A stretch of 64,000 nt of DNA, taken from NCBI RefSeq assembly GCF_041916735.1, contig NZ_JAYRYY010000013.1; one strand, written 5' to 3'. Positions 32,061 to 40,933 of the stretch are shown here, one piece after another. The position numbers and the translations under genes were made by a program. The stretch is from Zoogloea sp016790385 (GTDB lineage: Bacteria; Pseudomonadota; Gammaproteobacteria; Burkholderiales; Rhodocyclaceae). The notes under the pieces are model-generated. The model did not search any database, was not told the DNA's origin, and saw only the letters and a list, made by a program, of their open reading frames with translations. The stretch's first letter is position 1; every line of letters begins with the position of its first letter.

Positions 32061-32744
32061 TCAGCGGTAGGGCGTGGGGTCAGTCACCCCGGCAGCCTGG
32101 AAGCCGGCTCGGCGCAGGCGGCAGGCATCGCACAGGCCGCAGGCCCGGCCGTCGTCGTCGGCCTGGTAGCACGATACGGTGAGGCCGTAGTCCACCCCCA
32201 AGGCCGTGCCGCGACGAATGATGTCGGCTTTCGACAGATTGATGAGCGGGGCGTGGATGTGCAGTTTGTGGCCCTCGACGCCGGCCTTGGTGGCCAGGTT
32301 GGCCATGGCTTCAAAGGCGTTGATGAAGGCAGGTCGGCAATCCGGGTAGCCGGAATAGTCCACGGCATTGACGCCCACGTAGATGTGATCGGCCTCCAGC
32401 ACTTCGGCCCAGGCCAGGGCAATGGAGAGCATGATGGTGTTGCGGGCGGGTACGTAGGTGATCGGTATGCCGCCTTCCAGGCCTTCGACCGGTACCGCCA
32501 GGGCCGGGTCGGTGAGGGCCGAGCCGCCGAACTGCCCCAGGTCCACGTGGGCAACCCGGTGGGCGGTGGCGCCGAGCGCCTTGGCTACGCGCTGGGCTGC
32601 GGCGAGCTCGGCAGCGTGGCGTTGACCGTATTCGACGGACAGGGCGTAGGCATCGAAGCCCTCTGCACGAGCAATGGCCAGGCAGGTGGCGGAGTCGAGC
32701 CCGCCCGAGAGCAGGACGAGGGCGCGGGGGCGTGGGGTAGTCAT
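32061..32744 (-). CDS. queC: 7-cyano-7-deazaguanine synthase
   Basis: Converts 7-carboxy-7-deazaguanine, ammonia and ATP to preQ0 in queuosine synthesis. 227 residues with the PP-loop SGGLDSAT (13-20) and the C-terminal zinc-binding Cys cluster (Cys in SCYQADD, then ACGLCDACRLRR). Follows queE by 70 bp on the same strand, so two consecutive pathway steps are together. The start at 32744 is the normal N-terminus; the longer frame to 33158 overlaps queE. Confidence 0.97.
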   Translation of the reverse strand: MTTPRPRALVLLSGGLDSATCLAIARAEGFDAYALSVEYGQRHAAELAAAQRVAKALGATAHRVAHVDLGQFGGSALTDPALAVPVEGLEGGIPITYVPARNTIMLSIALAWAEVLEADHIYVGVNAVDYSGYPDCRPAFINAFEAMANLATKAGVEGHKLHIHAPLINLSKADIIRRGTALGVDYGLTVSCYQADDDGRACGLCDACRLRRAGFQAAGVTDPTPYR

Positions 32745-32814
32745 GGTATCTCCGGGATTTCGGAAAATAGTAACGTCGACCGGAGGTCGAGGGGGGATGG
32801 CCGGTGGGCCAGCG

Positions 32815-33474
32815 TCAACGGCCGGGCTCGTTGCCCCAGATGATCTTGTGAAGCTGGACCTGCATGCGCACCGGCAGATGGTCGCGGAGGATCCACTCGG
32901 CCAGGTCGGCGGGCCGGAGCTGACTCTGCACCGGTGCCAGCAACACCGGGCATCGTTCGGTGAGGCTGTATTCGGCCATCCGGGCCTTGGCCCACTCGAA
33001 GTCGGCCTCGCTGGCCAGGACCAGCTTGAGCTCGTCACGCAGGGTGAGCAGGGGGATGTTGGACAGCAGGTTCCGGGCTTCCTCGCCGGAGCCGGGTGCC
33101 TTGAGGTCCATGATGCGCGAAACCCGCGGGTCCACGCCGGAGATGTCGATGGCGCCACTGGTTTCGAGGGATACGGAATAACCGGCGTCGCACAGGGCGG
33201 TCAGCAGGGGCAGGCAGTTCTTTTGGGAAAGAGGTTCGCCGCCGGTCACGCAGACGGTCTGGCAGTGGTACGAGGCCACTTCGGCAAGGATGTCATCAAG
33301 GCTGCGGGTGGTGCCACCCGTGAAGGAATACTCGGTGTCGCACCACGTGCAGCGCAGGGGGCAGCCGGTCAGGCGCACAAAGACCGTGGGCAGGCCAGCC
33401 CGGGAGGTTTCACCCTGGAGGGAGTGAAAGATCTCGGTGATGCGGAGGGTGACGGGGCGACCGGTAGAGGGCAT
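32815..33474 (-). CDS. queE: 7-carboxy-7-deazaguanine synthase (radical SAM)
   Basis: Radical SAM enzyme that rearranges 6-carboxy-tetrahydropterin to 7-carboxy-7-deazaguanine. 219 residues with C-x3-C-x2-C in TGCPLRCTWCDTEY for the 4Fe-4S cluster, a GGEP SAM motif (CVTGGEPLSQ), and the short N-terminal ITEIFHSLQGE. Start placed at 33474 from family length; no strong ribosome-binding site is seen, and translation may be coupled to cpoB, whose stop is 52 bp away. Confidence 0.95.
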   Translation of the reverse strand: MPSTGRPVTLRITEIFHSLQGETSRAGLPTVFVRLTGCPLRCTWCDTEYSFTGGTTRSLDDILAEVASYHCQTVCVTGGEPLSQKNCLPLLTALCDAGYSVSLETSGAIDISGVDPRVSRIMDLKAPGSGEEARNLLSNIPLLTLRDELKLVLASEADFEWAKARMAEYSLTERCPVLLAPVQSQLRPADLAEWILRDHLPVRMQVQLHKIIWGNEPGR

Positions 33475-33526
33475 GGCGGGTTTGCGCTGCCAGCCCCGGC
33501 CCATTGGCGCGGGGCTGGTGGATGGG

Positions 33527-34276
33527 CTACTTTTTGAGGCGTTGGCGGGCAATCTGTGCCGCGGAGCTGCTCGGATAGCGGGAGATCAGCTTCTCGAGGC
33601 TGCGGGTGGCGCCGACGTTGTCATTGCGGGCCTGCTGGGTGCTGGCGAGGCCGAGGAGGGCATCCGGAGCCCGGCTGTCATCGGGCCACTGGCTGGCCAC
33701 CTTGCCGTAGTGCTCGGCGGCGCCGATGTTGTCCTTCTGTTGATACAGGGCGCTGGCGGCCCAGAAGTGGGCGTTGGGCAGGAAGCTGCTGTTCGGGTAG
33801 GCCTTGGTGAAGGCAATGAAGCTGCCCGCGGCGTCCTTGTACTTGCCGCCGCGCAGCTGGGTCAGGGCCGCTTCGTAGTCGCGGCTCTCGGCGGCGGGGT
33901 CCACCGCCGCGACCGGCGCCGCGGCGGGCGCCTCGGTGCTGGCTGCGGGGGTTTCGAGCTTGCGCAGACGGTTGTCGAGGTCGACGTAAAAATCCTTCTG
34001 CCGCTTGATGGCATTGGCCAGATCGTTGCTGAGCACCTCGTTTTCGCCGCGCAGGCGGGCGATCTCGGTTTTCAGCTGCTCGATCTGGTTGGCCAGTTCA
34101 AGCTGGGCGCGGGCACTTGCTTCCAGCTTGTCGAGACGGCTGCCCATCTCGTTTCGCAGCGCATTGACGCGCGCCCTGGCCTCTTCGTCATCAAACAGGC
34201 CGGCCTGGGCCGCCGGGGCGATGCACAGCCCGGCCAGCAGTGCCGCCATCAAGCGGGGCAGAAGGCGCTGGACCAT
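33527..34276 (-). CDS. cpoB: Tol-Pal system protein CpoB (YbgF)
   Basis: Periplasmic protein that coordinates Tol-Pal with peptidoglycan synthesis during division. 249 residues: signal peptide (1-24), a trimerising coiled coil (about 30-105), a low-complexity Ala/Pro linker (about 110-130), and TPR repeats to the C-terminus. Start overlaps the pal stop by one base. Last gene of the tol-pal operon. Confidence 0.95.
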   Translation of the reverse strand: MVQRLLPRLMAALLAGLCIAPAAQAGLFDDEEARARVNALRNEMGSRLDKLEASARAQLELANQIEQLKTEIARLRGENEVLSNDLANAIKRQKDFYVDLDNRLRKLETPAASTEAPAAAPVAAVDPAAESRDYEAALTQLRGGKYKDAAGSFIAFTKAYPNSSFLPNAHFWAASALYQQKDNIGAAEHYGKVASQWPDDSRAPDALLGLASTQQARNDNVGATRSLEKLISRYPSSSAAQIARQRLKK

Positions 34277-34830
34277 CAGAACTCACCCGAATAGAGCATG
34301 TCGCCACGACGGTTGGCGGACCAGCAGGCTTCGCTGGCTTCGTTGCAGCTGGGCTTTTCTTCGCCAAGGCTGACGGACTCGATCTGGGACTCGGAGACGC
34401 CCAGCAGGCTCAGGGCCTTCCTGACGGCGTCCGCACGCTTCTGGCCGAGCGCCAGGTTGTATTCGCGGCTGCCGCGCTCGTCAGTGTTGCCCTGGATGAG
34501 CATCTTCATCTTGGGGTTGGCCACGAGGAACTTGGCATGGGCTTCGACCAGCGGACGGTACTGGTCCTTGATCACGTAGCTGTCGTAATCGAACAGCACG
34601 CTGCGCTTGGAGAGGATGCTCTTGGGGTCCTTGAGTGCGGCGATGCCGCTGCCGGAGGCGTCGCCGGCATCCACCGGGACGACGCGGTTGCCATCAATGC
34701 CGGCGCTGGAGGCGCCGCTCGAACGATCCTCGACGGCGGCGCCGGTCTGGCCTTCAGTGGACGGGGACGAGGAGCAGGCGGCCAGCAGGCCGACGGCGAT
34801 CAGGGACAGGGTGATGCGGGTGTACTTCAT
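34276..34830 (-). CDS. pal: Peptidoglycan-associated lipoprotein Pal
   Basis: Outer-membrane lipoprotein that binds peptidoglycan and TolB. 184 residues; lipobox LLAAC (Cys19), a variable Ser/Gly/Ala-rich linker, and an OmpA-type C-terminal domain with the diaminopimelate-binding region GNTDERGSREYNLALGQKRA. The C-terminus carries CNEASEACW, two Cys that may form a disulfide. Co-transcribed with tolB and cpoB. Confidence 0.97.
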   Translation of the reverse strand: MKYTRITLSLIAVGLLAACSSSPSTEGQTGAAVEDRSSGASSAGIDGNRVVPVDAGDASGSGIAALKDPKSILSKRSVLFDYDSYVIKDQYRPLVEAHAKFLVANPKMKMLIQGNTDERGSREYNLALGQKRADAVRKALSLLGVSESQIESVSLGEEKPSCNEASEACWSANRRGDMLYSGEF

Positions 34831-34892
34831 GGCGTGGGCTCCGGGAGCAATCGCAAGGGGCGGGGTGAAATGGAGTGTAGATGTTGTTGATG

Positions 34893-36179
34893 TCAGTTGC
34901 GCGGCTGCGGACCCCAGGCGGGTTCGCGCACGTCGCCCGATTGTACCGACAGACGCTGCTTGACACGACCATCGGACGACACGGCGGCCAGCACGCCGCG
35001 GCCGCCGATTTCGGTGGCGTAGAGGACCATGCGTCCATTGGGCGCGAAGCTCGGCGATTCGTCCTTGGAAGAGTCGGTCAGGATCTGGGTCTGGCGGGAG
35101 TTCAGATCGAGCAGGGTGACCTGGAAGCGGCCACCGTTGCGGGAGACGTACACAAGGCTCTTGCCGTCGGGCGAGGGGCGGGGGCTGACGTTGTAGCTGC
35201 CTTCGAAGCTCACCCGCTGGGCGTCACCACCACCGGCCGGTACGCGGTAGATCTGCGGGCTGCCCCCCCGGTCTGAGGTGAAGTAGATCCAGCCGTCGGA
35301 CGACCAGGCCGGTTCGGTGTCGATCCCCGATGACGATGCCAGGCGCTGTACGCCGGAACCGTCGGCATTGACCGAATAGAGTTGGGACTGACCGTCCTTG
35401 GTGAGCACCACCGCCAGACGACGGCCGTCGGGCGACCAGGCGGGGGCCGAGTTGGAACCCTTGAAATTGGCGGCCACATTGCGCTGGCCGGTGGCCAGGG
35501 AGTGAACATAAACCACCGGCTTCTTGGCCTCGAACGACACGTAGGCGAGGCGGCTGCCATCGGGTGACCAGGCCGGCGAGATGATCGGCTCCTTGGACGC
35601 CAGCGCCGTCTGGGCGTTGCTGCCGTCCGCGTCGGCGATCTGAAGCTCGTAGCGCGGGCCGGACTTGAGCACGTAGGCGATGCGGGTGGAGAACACACCG
35701 GGCTCGCCGGTGAGTTTTTCGTAGATGAAGTCGGCGATGCGATGACCCGTGGTGCGGTACTGGTTGGGGGCCATCACCATGGCCTGGCTGCCCAGACTGA
35801 CCTGCTTGGCCGCATCGAAGAGGCGGAACTGCACCTGGTAGCGGCCGCTGCCCGAGGGGGCGACGGTGCCCACGGCGAAAGCGTCGGCACCCCGCGAGCG
35901 GACACGGCCGAAGTCGGGCGGGGTTTCGGCACCCATGGGGGAGGGGCCGAGTTCGACCATCTTGAACAGACCGCTGCGCTCCAGGTCGGCGCGCACCACG
36001 TCGGTGACGGCCCGGGGCAGCGCCTGCTCGCCTTCGAAGCTGGCGATGGCCACTGGCATGCGGTTGGCGCCGGCACCGGTGATTTCGATGGACAGCTGGG
36101 CCTGGGCCAGGGTGGACGCAAGGACCAGCACGCAGGCGGTGGCGGAACCGCGCAGGAAGGACAGGATGCGTTGTGTCAT
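34893..36179 (-). CDS. tolB: Tol-Pal system beta-propeller protein TolB
   Basis: Periplasmic protein linking Pal to TolA. 428 residues: signal peptide ending AQAQ, an N-terminal alpha/beta domain (about 30-165), and a six-bladed propeller with WD40-like PD40 repeats (SPAWSPDGSRLAYVSFE and similar five times). 21 bp after tolA and 62 bp before pal. Confidence 0.97.
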   Translation of the reverse strand: MTQRILSFLRGSATACVLVLASTLAQAQLSIEITGAGANRMPVAIASFEGEQALPRAVTDVVRADLERSGLFKMVELGPSPMGAETPPDFGRVRSRGADAFAVGTVAPSGSGRYQVQFRLFDAAKQVSLGSQAMVMAPNQYRTTGHRIADFIYEKLTGEPGVFSTRIAYVLKSGPRYELQIADADGSNAQTALASKEPIISPAWSPDGSRLAYVSFEAKKPVVYVHSLATGQRNVAANFKGSNSAPAWSPDGRRLAVVLTKDGQSQLYSVNADGSGVQRLASSSGIDTEPAWSSDGWIYFTSDRGGSPQIYRVPAGGGDAQRVSFEGSYNVSPRPSPDGKSLVYVSRNGGRFQVTLLDLNSRQTQILTDSSKDESPSFAPNGRMVLYATEIGGRGVLAAVSSDGRVKQRLSVQSGDVREPAWGPQPRN

Positions 36180-36200
36180 GGGGGTGGTTTCACCGTGGGT

Positions 36201-37112
36201 TTAGTCGCGGAGCGGGTAGAACTTCAGCTCCAGGGTGCGGTTGAAGAGCTCCGGCTTGTCCGGCTTGGGCAGCGGGCTGGACTTCTGGATGGCTCGCTCG
36301 ATGGCGGCATCGAGCTGGGGATTGCCGGTTGAACGTTTGAGGCGTACCTCGATCACCGAGCCATCGGGGAGCTGGTCCACGTAAAAGATCGCGAACGGAT
36401 CCCCGCTGACGCCCGGTGGCAGCACGATGTTGCCCTTCACCTTGGCGCGGATCTTCTCCACGTAGGCTTCCTGGGCCTTGCTGCGCGCCGCGCTGGCCTT
36501 GGCCCCGGCAACCCGGGCAAGTTCCTCCTGGAGCTGCTTGGAGTGGTTGATGTTCTCCGAATCCCGCGCCATCAGCTCGCGCATGCGGCGGTCCTCCAGC
36601 TCCCGGGCCTTGTCGGCATCGGCCTTGGCATTCTTGTCGGTCTTGACGGGCTTTTCCACCGGCTTGGCCGGCTTCTCAAGCTTTGTTGGCTCAGGCTTTG
36701 CCTTGGGCTCAGGTTTGGGCTTCGGTTCGGGTTTCGGTTCGGGCTTGGGCTTGGGTTCCGGCTTGGGGGGCTTCTCGACCTCCTTGACCGGCTTGGGCGG
36801 TGTCTTTTTGGGTTCGGGGGCCTTGACGGCGATGTCCGGGTGTTTGCGCGGCGGCGGAGCGGGCTCCGGGTCGTCCTCGGGCTCGGGGGGCGCGGGCCGG
36901 GGTGTGGGGCGGGGTGGGGCGGGTGGGGGAGGAGGGGCCACCACTGCGGCAGGCGAGGGCGCGCTCACCAGCTCCACCTCGACCGCGTCTGGCAGACGGT
37001 TCTGCCAGCGCACCCCGTAGAACAGGAACAGGCCGAGCAGGATATGGACCAGGGCGGCAAGGACGAAGGACGACCACTTGCCCCGCTCGTTGGCGGGCAT
37101 GGCTGGGTTCAT
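36201..37112 (-). CDS. tolA: Tol-Pal system protein TolA
   Basis: Inner-membrane protein that spans the periplasm and transmits proton-motive force to Pal/TolB. 303 residues: one N-terminal membrane helix (about 12-30), a long Pro/Lys/Glu-rich region (about 60-165) with repeated KPEPKP units, a charged helical part (about 165-210), and the TonB-like C-terminal domain. The Pro-Lys repeat makes domain II more TonB-like than the Ala/Lys helix of E. coli TolA. The start overlaps the tolR stop by 4 bp. Confidence 0.93.
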   Translation of the reverse strand: MNPAMPANERGKWSSFVLAALVHILLGLFLFYGVRWQNRLPDAVEVELVSAPSPAAVVAPPPPPAPPRPTPRPAPPEPEDDPEPAPPPRKHPDIAVKAPEPKKTPPKPVKEVEKPPKPEPKPKPEPKPEPKPKPEPKAKPEPTKLEKPAKPVEKPVKTDKNAKADADKARELEDRRMRELMARDSENINHSKQLQEELARVAGAKASAARSKAQEAYVEKIRAKVKGNIVLPPGVSGDPFAIFYVDQLPDGSVIEVRLKRSTGNPQLDAAIERAIQKSSPLPKPDKPELFNRTLELKFYPLRD

Positions 37113-37522
37113 CGGGCAGACCTGCCGACCTGCGTCTGCAGGCCGACCTTGTTCACGCCGGCGTTGCGCAGGTCGTTGAGGGTGTTCATCACCAGTTCGT
37201 ACTTCACATTCTTGTCGGCGGCAATGATGACCGACTGGCCCGGGTTGGCGGAGACGGCGGACTGCACTTCGTCGATGAGATCCTTGCGGTTGAGGGCCTT
37301 TTCGGGCGAACCACTGGTTTGCCGCAGGGTCAGCGCCCCGTCGGGTTTGACCTGGACCACCATGGCGTCGGTGGGTGGGGCGGGCACCTTGTCAACACTG
37401 GGCAGGTTGACCGAGCCGGACTGGATCATCGGTGCGGTGACCATGAAGATAACGAGGAGTACCAGCATCACGTCGATGTAGGGCACGACGTTGATCTGGT
37501 TCATCAGGCGGCGTTGGCGCAT
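37109..37522 (-). CDS. tolR: Tol-Pal motor protein TolR (ExbD/TolR family)
   Basis: 137 residues: one membrane helix (about 9-30) with the proton-path Asp in PYIDVMLVLLVIFMV, then a periplasmic ExbD-like domain. Forms the Tol motor with TolQ. Follows tolQ by 16 bp and overlaps tolA by 4 bp. Confidence 0.97.
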   Translation of the reverse strand: MRQRRLMNQINVVPYIDVMLVLLVIFMVTAPMIQSGSVNLPSVDKVPAPPTDAMVVQVKPDGALTLRQTSGSPEKALNRKDLIDEVQSAVSANPGQSVIIAADKNVKYELVMNTLNDLRNAGVNKVGLQTQVGRSAR

Positions 37523-37538
37523 GGCTGCGGGGCTCCGG

Positions 37539-38213
37539 TCAGCGCAGCTGGCGCTGGAGGATGTTCAGGAACTCCTCGGTGAAGCTCTCGAAACGGATGG
37601 CGATGCGGTCGATGTCGTGGGCGAAGCGGTTGTAGGCCACCACTGCCGGAATCGCCGCGAACAGGCCGATGGCAGTGGCCACCAGGGCCTCGGCAATGCC
37701 GGGTGCCACATGGGCGAGGGTGGCCGAACCCACATTGGAGAGACCGCGGAAGGCGTTCATGATGCCCCACACGGTGCCGAACAGGCCAACGTAGGGGGAC
37801 ACCGAACCGACCGAGGCGAGGAAGGCCAGGTGGGCTTCCAGGTCGTCCACCTCGCGCTGGTAAGTGGCGCGCATGGCACGGCGGGCGCCATCCATCACCG
37901 CGCCGTGGTCGAGGCTCTTGCCGCGCAGCTTGGCGAATTCCCGGTATCCGGCTTCGAAGATGCGCTCCATCCCGGCGGCTTCGTGGCGGCTGGTGGCCGC
38001 GCTCTGATACAGGGCGTTGAGGTCGCCCCCGCTCCAGAAGTCGCGCTCGAACAGGTCGGTCTTCTTCTTGGCGTCGCGGATGGCGAACCACTTGCGGAAG
38101 ATCCAGTACCAGGACATGAAGGACACGGTGCCCAGCAGGGCCATCACCAGCTTCACCAGCAGGCTGGCGTTGGCGATAAGGGACAGGATGGAGAGATCTT
38201 CGGTGACGTTCAT
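37539..38213 (-). CDS. tolQ: Tol-Pal motor protein TolQ (MotA/TolQ/ExbB family)
   Basis: 224 residues with three membrane helices and the family's conserved last two helices (VGSVSPYVGLFGTVWGIMNA and ALVATAIGLFAAIPAVVAYN). Proton channel scaffold for TolR and TolA. 4 bp after ybgC. Confidence 0.97.
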   Translation of the reverse strand: MNVTEDLSILSLIANASLLVKLVMALLGTVSFMSWYWIFRKWFAIRDAKKKTDLFERDFWSGGDLNALYQSAATSRHEAAGMERIFEAGYREFAKLRGKSLDHGAVMDGARRAMRATYQREVDDLEAHLAFLASVGSVSPYVGLFGTVWGIMNAFRGLSNVGSATLAHVAPGIAEALVATAIGLFAAIPAVVAYNRFAHDIDRIAIRFESFTEEFLNILQRQLR

Positions 38214-38217
38214 CGGA

Positions 38218-38658
38218 TTAAACCAGGGTGGCGAACTGTGCGCGCACAGCGGGGGGGATCGGGGCAGCCTTGCGGGAACCCAGGGCGACGCAGGCGATGG
38301 TGATCAGCGCCTCGAAGATGACCTGAGTGCCGCGGGTGATCTTCTGGGCAAACACCAGGCTGGCCCGGCCAAGGCGCTCAAGCGTGGTGATGACCTCAAG
38401 TTGGTCGTCCAGTACCGCGGCTTGCAGGTAATCGGCCTGCACGGCCCGGACGACAAATACGATATGCTGCTCGGAAGCCAGATGCTGCTGCCCGAAGCCG
38501 ACCGCACGTAGCCAATCGGTACGGGCCCGTTCACAGAACTTGAGGTAGTTGGCGTAGTACACCACGCCGGCAGCGTCCGTGTCCTCGTAGTAAACCCGGA
38601 CAGGCAGCGCGAAGAACGGTTTGTCCTTGGCTTGCGCGGGATGATTCTTTGCATGCAT
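38218..38658 (-). CDS. ybgC: Tol-Pal-associated acyl-CoA thioesterase YbgC
   Basis: Hot-dog fold thioesterase of the 4-hydroxybenzoyl-CoA thioesterase family. 146 residues with the active-site region VYYEDTDAAGVVYYANYLKF, Asp included. First gene of the tol-pal operon, as in most proteobacteria. Acts on short-chain acyl-CoA in vitro in other species; its link to Tol-Pal is unexplained. The start at 38658 is preceded by little recognisable ribosome-binding sequence. Confidence 0.94.
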   Translation of the reverse strand: MHAKNHPAQAKDKPFFALPVRVYYEDTDAAGVVYYANYLKFCERARTDWLRAVGFGQQHLASEQHIVFVVRAVQADYLQAAVLDDQLEVITTLERLGRASLVFAQKITRGTQVIFEALITIACVALGSRKAAPIPPAVRAQFATLV

Positions 38659-38967
38659 CGCAACATTTTACAGTACGACCCCCCTCTTCCGAAGTCCAGG
38701 GCTTTATTCAGTGTTTCAGAATGTTGGGCTTGAAGCTCGGGATTGCTGGCGGGACGTTGTAATTGCAGCGATCCTGTGCCTAGAATCGCGGCCTTGAGCG
38801 CAGGCTGGTGCGTTTCGTGCATAGTGTCCCGACATCCGATGCGCGCGTGCCGCTTGCGGATTGCGGTAGATTGCCCCAGCGGGACTTGTAAGAGTCGAGA
38901 ATCCGGCGGAAAGCAGGGCCGGGCAGGGTCCAGGTGCCCGACATTCGATTCACGGGAGGAGTGAGAC
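38659..38967. other. 309-bp divergent region between tol-pal and dksA
   Basis: Holds the tol-pal promoter (minus) and the dksA promoter and leader (plus). Apart from the candidate promoter listed separately and the GGAGGAG ribosome-binding site of dksA, I see no gene, terminator or Zur-type palindrome. Confidence 0.5.
38757..38786 (+). promoter_or_regulatory. Candidate sigma-70 promoter for dksA
   Basis: TTGTAA (38757-38762) and TAGAAT (38781-38786) are spaced by 18 bp. This would give a leader of about 175 nt before dksA. Good -10, moderate -35; no experimental support. Confidence 0.35.
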
Positions 38968-39402
38968 ATGGTTGCAACCACGACAAGCAATGAGAATCTG
39001 CTAACCGAAGCAGAAGTTCTGGCCATGCCGGAAGACGATTACATGAATCCGGTCCAGCTGGAGTTCTTCCGTATCCGCCTTACCAGAATGCGCGATGAGC
39101 TGCTTGAGAACGCCGCGAGCACCGGTGCCAACCTCCGCGAGAACGAGCTGGTTGCCGATCCGGCCGACCGTGCGACGGTGGAGGAAGAGCATGCCCTGGA
39201 GCTGCGTGTCCGGGACCGGGAGCGCAAGCTGCTCAAGAAGATTGACGAAGCCCTGACGCGTATCGCCCAGGGTGAATACGGCTGGTGCGAGGAGACGGGT
39301 GACCCGATCGGTATCGGGCGCCTCCTGGCCCGTCCCACGGCGACCCTCTCCATTGATGCACAGGAGCGTCGCGAACGGACCCAGAAACTGTACGGGGAGT
39401 AA
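38968..39402 (+). CDS. dksA: RNA polymerase-binding transcription factor DksA (zinc-finger cysteines mostly lost)
   Basis: ppGpp cofactor that binds the RNA polymerase secondary channel. 144 residues; coiled coil with the tip DPADRATVEEE (Asp pair shifted as in betaproteobacterial DksA) and a C-terminal region WCEETGDPIGIGRLLARP...LSIDAQERRE. Only the first of the four E. coli zinc ligands remains (CEET instead of CESC, then SIDA instead of CIDC), so zinc binding by the usual site is unlikely. GGAGGAG precedes the ATG. The COG0523 GTPase gene follows by 29 bp. Confidence 0.95.
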   Translation: MVATTTSNENLLTEAEVLAMPEDDYMNPVQLEFFRIRLTRMRDELLENAASTGANLRENELVADPADRATVEEEHALELRVRDRERKLLKKIDEALTRIAQGEYGWCEETGDPIGIGRLLARPTATLSIDAQERRERTQKLYGE

Positions 39403-39431
39403 GCCGACCGGCCCCGCCGGCGCGCCTCGTC

Positions 39432-40493
39432 ATGACCGCCCCGGTGCAGCGCATCCCCGTCTCCCTGCTCACCGGTTTTCTCGGTGCGGGAAAGACGACG
39501 GTCCTCAATCACCTGTTGCGCCAGCCGGAGCTGGCGGGCACCGTGGTGCTGATGAACGAGTTTGGCGCCGTGCCGATCGATCATCTTCTCGTCGAACGCA
39601 TTGACGAAAACCTTGTTCTTCTCGAATCCGGCTGTCTTTGCTGCACGGTCCGCGGTGATCTGGCCCGGACACTCCGCGATCTCTTCATGCGACGCCTGCG
39701 CCGTGAGCTGCCCGCTCTCGCGCGCGTCGTCATCGAAACCACCGGTCTGGCGGACCCCGCGCCGGTGCTCTACACCCTCATGCGGGATTTCTTCATCGCC
39801 GAGCGCTTCCGCCTGGACGGGGTGATCACGGTGGTGGACGCCGTGTTTGGCGCGGAGTCCCTGGCGCGCCAGCCTGAAGCCGTGAAGCAGGTGGCCATGG
39901 CGGATCGCCTGCTCATCACCAAATGTGATCTGGCCGATTCTCTGGTGCTGGAAAGCCTTGAGGCAAGTCTGGCCTCTCTCAACCCCGGCGCGCCTCGATG
40001 GCGCGTCGAGGCGGGCAACGTTGCCCCGGATGCCGTGCTGGACTGCGGACTGTGGAATCCCGACCGCAAGACGGCGGACGTGGCCCGCTGGCTGGCTGAC
40101 GAGGCGGTGGTGGCGCAGGCGGCGGCGCACCGCTATGTGCCGAAGGGGCGTGCCGTGTTGGCTGGGCGGCACGATGCATCGGTGCATGCCTTCGTGGTAC
40201 GCATCGATGCGCCCGTGGCTTGGGGAGATTTCTCCTCCGCCCTCGATCTGCTGCAAAGTGTGAAGGGCGAGCACCTGCTGAGGGTGAAGGGCATCGTCCA
40301 TGTGCGGGGCGAAGATCGGCCACGCGTAGTCCAGTGCGTGCATCACGTCCGCTATCCCGACGCGGCGCTCCCCGACTGGCCCGATGAAGTGCGCGTCACC
40401 CGCCTGGTGTTCATCGTCCGAGATCTCGCCCGGGAGGTGGTCGATCAGGCCTTCGCGTGCTTCTGCCCCCCCGCGCAGGTGTGTGCCGCATGA
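39432..40493 (+). CDS. COG0523 (CobW/ZNG1-type) GTP-dependent metallochaperone
   Basis: G3E-family GTPase for delivering metal, usually zinc, to client proteins. 353 residues with Walker A GFLGAGKT (15-22), the metal-binding C-x-C-C motif in GCLCCTV (Cys68, 70, 71), a TKCD-type guanine-specificity motif, and a CobW C-terminal domain. Placed between dksA and a zinc-type ABC system, which supports zinc rather than cobalt. Its stop overlaps the next start by 4 bp. Cobalamin synthesis is unlikely, as no cob genes are near. Confidence 0.9.
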   Translation: MTAPVQRIPVSLLTGFLGAGKTTVLNHLLRQPELAGTVVLMNEFGAVPIDHLLVERIDENLVLLESGCLCCTVRGDLARTLRDLFMRRLRRELPALARVVIETTGLADPAPVLYTLMRDFFIAERFRLDGVITVVDAVFGAESLARQPEAVKQVAMADRLLITKCDLADSLVLESLEASLASLNPGAPRWRVEAGNVAPDAVLDCGLWNPDRKTADVARWLADEAVVAQAAAHRYVPKGRAVLAGRHDASVHAFVVRIDAPVAWGDFSSALDLLQSVKGEHLLRVKGIVHVRGEDRPRVVQCVHHVRYPDAALPDWPDEVRVTRLVFIVRDLAREVVDQAFACFCPPAQVCAA

Positions 40494-40849
40494 GGCGTTC
40501 GATCGGCTCGTCTCGCCTGCTCCGCTGCGTACTGGCCGCACTGCTGGTGTTCGCGCAGATATTTGCGGCGGCCCATGCCGTCGGCCACCTGGCCGACCTG
40601 AACACCCCGACGCGTGCCGAGCACAGCGCCAGTCGAGGCGCGCCGGATGGCGGCGTGCCCGTGGCCGAGCGTCATGGTGCCTGCCTGCTGTGTCTTGTGG
40701 CGGCGGATCTGTCCTCCATGCTGCCGTCGGCGGTGCCCGTGATGGCCACCGCCGTTCTTCCTTCCGCCCTCCCGGCGGACCCTGAGCTTGTCCCCGGCGC
40801 GCTGCGCCTGCCCCGGCCCCAGGCCCGCGGCCCCCCCGCTTCTCCCTGA
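40490..40849 (+). CDS. Small exported or membrane protein with CxxC (DUF2946-like)
   Basis: 119 residues: an N-terminal hydrophobic signal or anchor (about 10-29), a His-containing stretch (AAHAVGHLAD), a CLLC pair in GACLLCLVAAD, and a Pro/Arg-rich tail. This resembles the DUF2946 group often found beside metal-import genes. ATG overlaps the GTPase stop (ATGA). Metal binding at the Cys pair and His is inference. Confidence 0.62.
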   Translation: MRRSIGSSRLLRCVLAALLVFAQIFAAAHAVGHLADLNTPTRAEHSASRGAPDGGVPVAERHGACLLCLVAADLSSMLPSAVPVMATAVLPSALPADPELVPGALRLPRPQARGPPASP

Positions 40850-40933
40850 TCCCGTCCCCGTTAGCCAAGCCGGTGCCGGCCCTGCCAGCGCCGAGCTTCC
40901 CCATTTCCGGACCGATCCCAGGAGATCCGAGCC

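Noticed and set aside
39432..40493. Annotation as a cobalamin-synthesis CobW protein
   Set aside because: The neighbours are zinc-type transport genes and no cobalamin genes are present, so a general COG0523 metallochaperone call is safer.
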